DNA of 6,980 bases, taken from assembly GCA_017999075.1 (NCBI GenBank), contig JAGOBX010000185.1, forward strand, positions 1-6,980, in the 5' to 3' direction. Below are positions 1 to 5,900 of the stretch, piece by piece. The DNA comes from JAGOBX01 sp017999075 [NCBI: Candidatus Babelota bacterium] (GTDB lineage: Bacteria > JAGOBX01). Positions within the stretch are counted from its first letter, which is position 1, and every line of letters starts with the position of its first letter. A program made the position numbers and the translations under genes. The notes beneath the pieces are model-generated. The model was not told the origin of the DNA. It ran no database searches and worked only from the letters and a program-made list of their open reading frames with translations.

Positions 1-769
1 AACCAAGAGAATGTTTCCACAATCCGCCAGGAGCCAATCCGTATTGTGGCAGATTTTTTTGAAAAATTTCACCGGTACCAGCAGCAAATGCAATTGATTT
101 GACTGTTTTATATCCTAAAGTTACTACTGCATCTTTAATCAAAACAATTTCTCGCTGTAAATTATAAAATGATGAATTAGCCATTCTTAACATTTTTGCA
201 GTTAATGTCTGGTCTTTATTAACAATATTTTCAAAATCTGAAGCAGAAGAATTTCTATCGCTTGCTATCTGTATTACTTTTTGCACTATTAATGGAAAAG
301 CAGGCAGATTGTCAAGTTCTGCAAGTATGAGTTTTCTGCGTTTTTCATCGGCTACAACATTCAAACTTCCTGCGCTTGCTGTGCGTAATCCTGCAGCCTG
401 ACTGCTTTCAGGAGTCATTAAACTTTTTAATTTTTGGGCTAAAACACTGACTAAATAAGGTTTTATTAAAAAATCTTTTACTCCGAGTTTAATACAGCTT
501 ACTATTTCATTTCTGCTTTCAGGGGTAGTTAGAATTATTATAGGAACATTTTTGAAAACGTCTTTTTCTTTTAATTTATTGATTAATTGAATTATGTTGA
601 TTTGTTTATACTGATGGTCAAGAATTAAGGCTTCCGGGATATTTTTTGCCATTTCTGCAATAAAATCATTTAGTTGTTTATAGACTTCTATTTGAAATTT
701 AATTTCCAATCCGCTAAGGATTTTATCAATTTCTACAGGGTCGTCACTTAATAGAAATACTCTTGACAT
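1..769 (-). CDS. REC-HDOD response regulator, C-terminus cut off by window edge
   Basis: I translated this by hand; 256 residues are visible and the frame is still open at the left edge. Residues 1-117 form a receiver domain with the full phosphorylation set: acidic pair D9-D10, phosphoacceptor D51 (in LILDH), switch T81 and K103 before P104. Residues 118-145 are a polar linker. From about residue 146 an HDOD domain begins, with the typical LPAFPLIVQKVIQIA stretch, then KDQTLTAKMLRMANSSFY, then KDAVVTLGYKTVKSIAF, and GLWKHSLG at the cut end. HDOD domains are about 200 residues, so roughly the last half is outside the window. HDOD proteins are catalytically inactive relatives of HD phosphohydrolases that act in signalling and regulation; the output of this one is unknown. 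It is presumably cytosolic and phosphorylated by a histidine kinase that is not in this window. The start at 769 is chosen because a strong Shine-Dalgarno lies 8 bases upstream and REC alignment begins immediately (SRVFLLSDD). Confidence 0.93.
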   Translation of the reverse strand, partial: MSRVFLLSDDPVEIDKILSGLEIKFQIEVYKQLNDFIAEMAKNIPEALILDHQYKQINIIQLINKLKEKDVFKNVPIIILTTPESRNEIVSCIKLGVKDFLIKPYLVSVLAQKLKSLMTPESSQAAGLRTASAGSLNVVADEKRRKLILAELDNLPAFPLIVQKVIQIASDRNSSASDFENIVNKDQTLTAKMLRMANSSFYNLQREIVLIKDAVVTLGYKTVKSIAFAAGTGEIFQKNLPQYGLAPGGLWKHSLG

Positions 770-777
770 AAAAAAAA

Positions 778-784
778 CTCCACC
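778..784 (-). promoter_or_regulatory. Ribosome binding site of the REC-HDOD gene
   Basis: The minus strand reads GGTGGAG, ending 8 bases before the ATG at 769. This is a strong Shine-Dalgarno match and fixes the start codon. Confidence 0.8.
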
Positions 785-814
785 ACATCCAAAATCAGTT
801 CATATTAAGAAATA

Positions 815-842
815 AGTATACTTAAAAAAATTATTTAGTCAA
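815..842 (-). promoter_or_regulatory. Candidate sigma70-type promoter for the REC-HDOD gene
   Basis: On the minus strand TTGACT (842 to 837) is followed, after 16 bases, by TATACT (820 to 815). Each hexamer differs from the sigma70 consensus at one position. The -35 box lies in the last Leu-Thr codons of tkt and the -10 box lies in the intergenic gap. Initiation would be near 808, giving a leader of about 40 bases before the ATG. The -10 sits inside a 10-base perfect palindrome (AAGTATACTT, 814-823), which could be coincidental or a small operator. That transcription starts here is inference from sequence match and position. Confidence 0.6.
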
Positions 843-2837
843 CATTTTTTTTATTTTATTTTCGATATTTGATGCTGTAAATCCGAATTTTTCAGCAAGG
901 ATTTCAGCAGGAGCGCTTGCTCCAAATCGGTCAATTCCAATAATGTTGTTTTTGTCAAAAACAAATTTTTCCCAGCCTGAACTTACTCCGCATTCAACCG
1001 AGATTCTGTTTTTACATGAAGACGGAAGAACCCGTTCTTTATAATCTTCAGATTGTTCTTCAAACAGTTCAAAACAAGACATACTTACTACTCTGACGCT
1101 GAATCCTTGTGATTCAAGGGATTCTGCTGCTGTAATAGAAATTGAAACTTCTGAACCTGTAGCAATTATTATAGCGTCAAGTTTTTCAATATTTTTTTCC
1201 GGTTTTAACACATATCCTCCTTTTCCTACTTGAGAAGGCTGATATTTTTGTCTGTTTATGACAGGTAAATTTTGTCTGCTGAGTAAAATCATTGACGGTC
1301 GCTTTTTTTCTTTCAGTATTTGAACCCATGCGTCTGCTGTTTCAATAGCATCTGCAGGTCTGAACACGAGAAGGTTAGGTATTAATCTGCAAGCCATAGT
1401 CTGTTCTATAGGCTGATGAGTAGGTCCGTCTTCACCTACAAATATTGAATCGTGAGTCATTATGAATATAACCTGTATTCCCATCAATGCGGCTAATCTT
1501 ATTGAGGGTCTGCAATAATCTGTAAAAACATGAAAAGTAGAACCGTAAGAAACAAATCCTCCGTATAAAGCTATGCCGTTTATAATTCCAGCCATAGCAT
1601 GTTCTCTAATTCCGAAGTTCATGTTTCTTCCGGAAAAATCATTTTTTTGAATTGCTGAAAATTTATCTAAATAAGTTTTAGTTGAAGGAGATAGGTCTGC
1701 AGAACCTCCCACTAAAGGCGCATATTTGTCAGCGATATAATTCATTATTTTACCGCCTGCAACCCTTGTTGCCACGGATTTATCAGCAGGGAACAATTTA
1801 AACAATTCGTCTTTAATATTTTCCGGAAGACCTGCATTGAATAAAGAATCAAATGTAGATTTAAATTCAATGTTCGCCATATAAAATTCATCGAAAGATT
1901 TTTGCCAGTTTTTGTATATTTTTTTTAATTGCTTAGCTCGTTTATTAAAAACTTCTCTTACTTCGGACGGTATACAGAAAGATTGAGACGGATCGCATTT
2001 CATGCTTTCTTTCATCAATTTTATTTCATCAGCGCCGAGAGGAGAACCGTGAACATCATGAGAATTATTTTTATTCGGAGCTCCGTAACCTATTATTGTT
2101 TTGGATATTATTAAAGTCGGCTGATTTTGAGATTTTAAAGCTTTTTTTATTGTTTTGTCAATTTCTTCAATGTTATTTCCATTCATTGACAAGACATTCC
2201 AATTATATGATTTATAACGTTTTTCAACATCTTCAGTAAAAGTAATATCTGTTCTGCCTTCAATAGTTATGTTGTTATCGTCATAAAAAACTATCAGATT
2301 ATTGAGACCGAGATGCCCTGCGTAAGATGCGGCTTCTGAAGTAATTCCTTCCATCATACAACCGTCTCCGGCAATAACATAAATTTTATGATTTATTATT
2401 TCTTTGCCGAATTTATTAAGTCTGGCTTCCATCATTTTTTCCGCTATAGCCATACCTACTGCATTAGTAAAACCCTGACCAAGAGGTCCTGTAGTGGTTT
2501 CAACTCCTTCAGTATGATTATATTCAGGATGTCCGGGTGTTTTGCTGCCCCATTGTCTGAAATTTTTCAGTTCTTCCAGCGATAAAGAGTAACCGGATAA
2601 ATGCAATAAAGAATAAAGCAGCATTGAACCATGACCTGCCGATAAGACAAATCTGTCGCGATTAAGCCATTTCGGAGTTTCAGGATTATGTGTTAGAAAC
2701 CGTGACCATAAAACATACGCATAATCTGCGGCACCAAGCGGTAATCCAGGATGACCAGAGTTTGCTTTCTGAATGCCGTCTGCTGCAAGCAGTCTAATTG
2801 TATTTGCACAAAGTTTATCTAATTCAATATCAGCCAT
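831..2837 (-). CDS. tkt: Transketolase
   Basis: Complete 668-residue transketolase, the usual length for the bacterial family (E. coli TktA is 663). The enzyme uses thiamine diphosphate and a divalent metal to move two-carbon ketol units between sugar phosphates in the non-oxidative pentose phosphate pathway, in the cytosol. Visible residues, with E. coli equivalents: substrate and cofactor histidines H29 (in SGHPG), H69, H103 and H263 (in HDVHGSPLG); the diphosphate and metal motif GDGCMMEG with D158, ending in N188 of YDDNN; catalytic glutamate E412 in NFGIREHAM; H462, D470 and H474 in THDSIFVGEDGPTHQP; R358 and S385 in the phosphate-binding site. The N-terminal PP domain, the middle Pyr domain (from about 350) and the C-terminal domain (from about 540) are all present. 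No truncation or frameshift is visible. The start is supported by AGAGGT 9 bases upstream and by alignment of the N-terminus. It is preceded by its own promoter candidate, and its 3' end overlaps the promoter candidate of the next gene. Confidence 0.97.
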   Translation of the reverse strand: MADIELDKLCANTIRLLAADGIQKANSGHPGLPLGAADYAYVLWSRFLTHNPETPKWLNRDRFVLSAGHGSMLLYSLLHLSGYSLSLEELKNFRQWGSKTPGHPEYNHTEGVETTTGPLGQGFTNAVGMAIAEKMMEARLNKFGKEIINHKIYVIAGDGCMMEGITSEAASYAGHLGLNNLIVFYDDNNITIEGRTDITFTEDVEKRYKSYNWNVLSMNGNNIEEIDKTIKKALKSQNQPTLIISKTIIGYGAPNKNNSHDVHGSPLGADEIKLMKESMKCDPSQSFCIPSEVREVFNKRAKQLKKIYKNWQKSFDEFYMANIEFKSTFDSLFNAGLPENIKDELFKLFPADKSVATRVAGGKIMNYIADKYAPLVGGSADLSPSTKTYLDKFSAIQKNDFSGRNMNFGIREHAMAGIINGIALYGGFVSYGSTFHVFTDYCRPSIRLAALMGIQVIFIMTHDSIFVGEDGPTHQPIEQTMACRLIPNLLVFRPADAIETADAWVQILKEKKRPSMILLSRQNLPVINRQKYQPSQVGKGGYVLKPEKNIEKLDAIIIATGSEVSISITAAESLESQGFSVRVVSMSCFELFEEQSEDYKERVLPSSCKNRISVECGVSSGWEKFVFDKNNIIGIDRFGASAPAEILAEKFGFTASNIENKIKKMLTK

Positions 2838-2846
2838 TATATTAGT

Positions 2847-2852
2847 ACCTCT
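2847..2852 (-). promoter_or_regulatory. Ribosome binding site of tkt
   Basis: The minus strand reads AGAGGT, 9 bases before the ATG at 2837. This is a moderate-to-good Shine-Dalgarno that supports the chosen start. Confidence 0.7.
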
Positions 2853-2885
2853 GTTAATATTATAAAAAAAATAAAATTAGTGAAA

Positions 2886-2914
2886 ATAATACAAAGTATA
2901 TCTCAAAAAATCAA
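2886..2914 (-). promoter_or_regulatory. Candidate sigma70-type promoter for tkt
   Basis: On the minus strand TTGATT (2914 to 2909) is followed, after exactly 17 bases, by TATTAT (2891 to 2886). Initiation near 2879 would give a leader of about 40 bases. The promoter lies wholly in the 109-base gap after the large exported-protein gene, so tkt is probably transcribed independently of it. The leader is AT-rich with no obvious riboswitch fold. An alternative -10 (TATACT) lies a few bases upstream. Confidence 0.55.
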
Positions 2915-2930
2915 GTAAATTATTTAAATT

Positions 2931-2950
2931 TAGTTATTATCAGTTATTAT
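2931..2950. repeat. Two-copy 10-base tandem repeat at the end of the large gene
   Basis: AGTTATTAT occurs at 2932-2940 and again at 2942-2950, spanning the stop codon. On the minus strand this leaves several stop triplets close together (TAATAACTGATAATAACTAA). It is probably slippage in AT-rich DNA. No GC-rich stem follows, so it is not a convincing terminator. Confidence 0.45.
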
Positions 2951-5900
2951 TTTGAATAATTTTTTTTAAGATGAGTTTTTTCTTCACCGCTGATTTTATT
3001 GTCGCCATTAATATCATAAACAGTCCCAGATTGGCCAAAATATTTTTTTATAAGAGCCGCATCTTTGATATTTATTTTTCCGTCAAAGTAAAAATCTCCG
3101 GCATTCAGAATAACAACAGTTCCAAGATTAATATTTTCCGAAATAAAAATTTGAGTATCATAGGAAGTATAATTTAATTTTTTAAAGTTTATGACAAAAG
3201 TATCTTGAGATAAAACTCTTAGAGTGAATTCTCCTGTTTCATTTGTTACAGCAGTAAAAATAAATGAATCATTGCTTATGGAAACCAATGTTCCGGAATC
3301 AGTAGGTGCCCCGTCTAATTCGATAGAACCTGAAATGATTATTCCTGGAGTTACAATGATATATTTTGTGTCTGTTTGATTGAATCTGTCAGTAATTGTA
3401 ACTGTAACAGTTTCAGAATAAAGATATATTGCTGCTGTTCCTGACCAGGATCCGGAACTGATTATTAACTTATCGTTTAAAACTCCGTTAACATATATAG
3501 ATAAAGTGTCGCCGTTTCTGGCATTAGCTATAGTTCCGGAAATTGATATATAGCCTGATGCAGTAGTATCATATTGAATGCCGCTGATAACAGGATATGT
3601 AATATAAACTGATGGTACGCTGTAATAATTAACGATTATGTATTTTGTATCGACATTAGTGTCTGATAAATGCGAGACTGCTGCCACAGTAATTGTGTTT
3701 ACCGAATCAGTTAGCTGAATCAATGTGTCAAAATTTGCATTTGAAGAAAAAATTGAAGAATCTGTAATCAGAACTCCATTCAGATAAATTTTTATTGTAT
3801 CTCCTGAATTTGTTGACAATGTTGTTCCGGTAATTCTTATAACAGAAGAAATCGTATCAATATTATTTTCTGGAGATGAGATTGAACATTCTATAGCGCC
3901 TGTTATTGAAACTGTGCGTGAAGCTGATATCTGGCTTGCCGGAAATGAATCACCGAACAATGTTTTACAGCTCAAGGGTTCGAATATAAGATTGAAAGTA
4001 TCATTTGGAGCAGCATTTCCGTTTATGTCAATTGATATTATAAACGATGAATTTGAGATTGTCCTATTTAAATTTGTACAAGAATAAATGTTTGAACCTG
4101 TGTATGCAAATGTATCAATAAAAGTGTCTATACCGGTATTTAATGAAGAATCCCCATTGTCAAACCATAATTTCATTGAAGAAATTTTTGTTGAATCAAG
4201 TGTAGAACTTGTATTTTTTATTGAAATGGTTGTTAAACTGTCTCCTGATTGTATTCCTAAAATTGTTCCGATAAAAACCGGAATATTGGAAGTGTTTTTA
4301 AAATAACCTGCATTTGTTAAATTGTATTGAGACAAATAAACTGCATTACTGCATGTTGAAATATTCAAGTTAGTGATTGATGGATTGACTGTATCGCCAA
4401 ACGCGGTTTTCAATGTATTTAATTTGAATTGAGCAGTGTCTCCTGTAGATATTGAAGACGATGCTTTTCCAGTAATCAATATATAATTAGGTCCGCTGAG
4501 TAATCCGAAATTCAGAGAATTTGAATCCCATGAAGTTCCCGACCAGAACAATTCTCCCATAAACAAGTCAGAAGTGTCAAATCCGTTGGAGTTTGAATCG
4601 CTGTAAAGTTTGATGTTTGAGAAGTCAGTGTTGTTTGCACCGCCATTATTTGAAACAGAGATAAAAGTTAATGAATCGTTGTAAGGATTAGGGTAAATAG
4701 TAAACTTTAAAAGTTCAATATTATCAAGATTTTTATATACAACATATGTGTTAGCTTCAGAAGTTTTTGAAATAGAAATTGTATTTGAACAATATTGAAA
4801 AAAAGGATTTGTTAAAATTGAAGAAGGAGCAGGTAAAAGATTCCTTGAATCTATTCCATTTACAGGTATTTTAGCTTGGAATGAATCATTTGTAACAGAA
4901 TATTGGTTTGCTGAAATAGTAACAATAAAACTTGAAGATGAAGCAGATAATGGAATATTTAAAGAATTTGAATACCATTGTTTTGAAGATTGCCAGGTTA
5001 ATTGTCCTGCAAATCCGTCAGAAGAATCCCATATTCCTGATATTACACCTGTATCATACCATAATTTTACCGAATTTATTTGATTACTATCCATATTTCC
5101 TGAATTGTTTAAAGTGAATGTATCAAGAATATCTCCGGAAGTTCCGGTAATGTTAACCGACATTACTGTAATGTTAGATTCATTGGTATAAAATGTATCA
5201 GAAACAACGTTGTAAAAAGTTTCAACTTCAACATTTGTAAGAGTTACAAGTGTATGAGGACCGGAAGTATCAACAGCAGATTCATTGCCTTGAGTGTCAA
5301 CTGCGACAATAGCAAAATAATAATTTACATTTTCAAGCAAACTTTCCCCTACATTCCATGATGAAATAATACACGATGCGCCGCTTGTGGTTTTAACCAT
5401 TACTTCAGGATACATCCACGGATCTTCATCTGCAGAACCGTCAGCATCATCGTCATTTGCCGAAATATCTGATAAATTGTCTGCTGAGCCTGAAGAAAAA
5501 CCGTCTGCATTGCCTATAGGATCCTCGTCATAATATCCATCTGCGTCGTCATCTACTCTGTCTCCTATTCTGTTTTTTGTTATTGGGAGTGTATCTACAA
5601 AAATATAATAACGGCTTATGTCAGTTGAAGTTGAAGGAGTCCAGGCCGCGCTGAATGTAGAAGCTCCTGGAGTTATAGAAAAGTTAGAAGGGGCATTAGG
5701 CGCTGTATTGTCGTAACCGTCAGAACTCGGGTCATTAGTGACTCCTGAGTTGGTCATAATGTGGTGATAGTGATTCATATAGCGTCTTGCGAGTCTGAAA
5801 TCGTGAACTATTATATTTACTTCATCATTCGAACTTGAATCGTACATTGCCGCGGCAGTCATATTAGCGCTGCCTGTAGCCACTATTTCCATATCGAAAA

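Noticed and set aside
402-523. 11-base direct repeat CTGCTTTCAGG at 402-412 and 513-523
   Set aside because: It lies within the response regulator gene and encodes similar PES codons at two unrelated places (end of the receiver and its switch loop). A chance match is the simplest reading.
805-836. Possible intrinsic terminator after tkt (T-run on the minus strand at 830-824)
   Set aside because: The T-run is not preceded by a GC-rich stem. The only inverted repeats are AT-rich and follow the T-run, and the same bases fit a promoter spacer better.
1929-2585. Two short plus-strand open frames opposite tkt (1929-2114 and 2388-2585)
   Set aside because: Both are antisense to a well-conserved enzyme and have low-complexity Phe/Ser/Ile-rich translations typical of AT-rich antisense frames.
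2900-2946. Possible terminator after the large gene
   Set aside because: Only short AT palindromes such as ATTTAAAT are present. A run of six T on the minus strand exists, but without a stable stem.
2971-5117. Plus-strand open frames opposite the C-terminal half of the large gene (2971-3177, 4088-4306, 4932-5117)
   Set aside because: These are shadows of the minus-strand gene, with no start signals or recognisable protein features.
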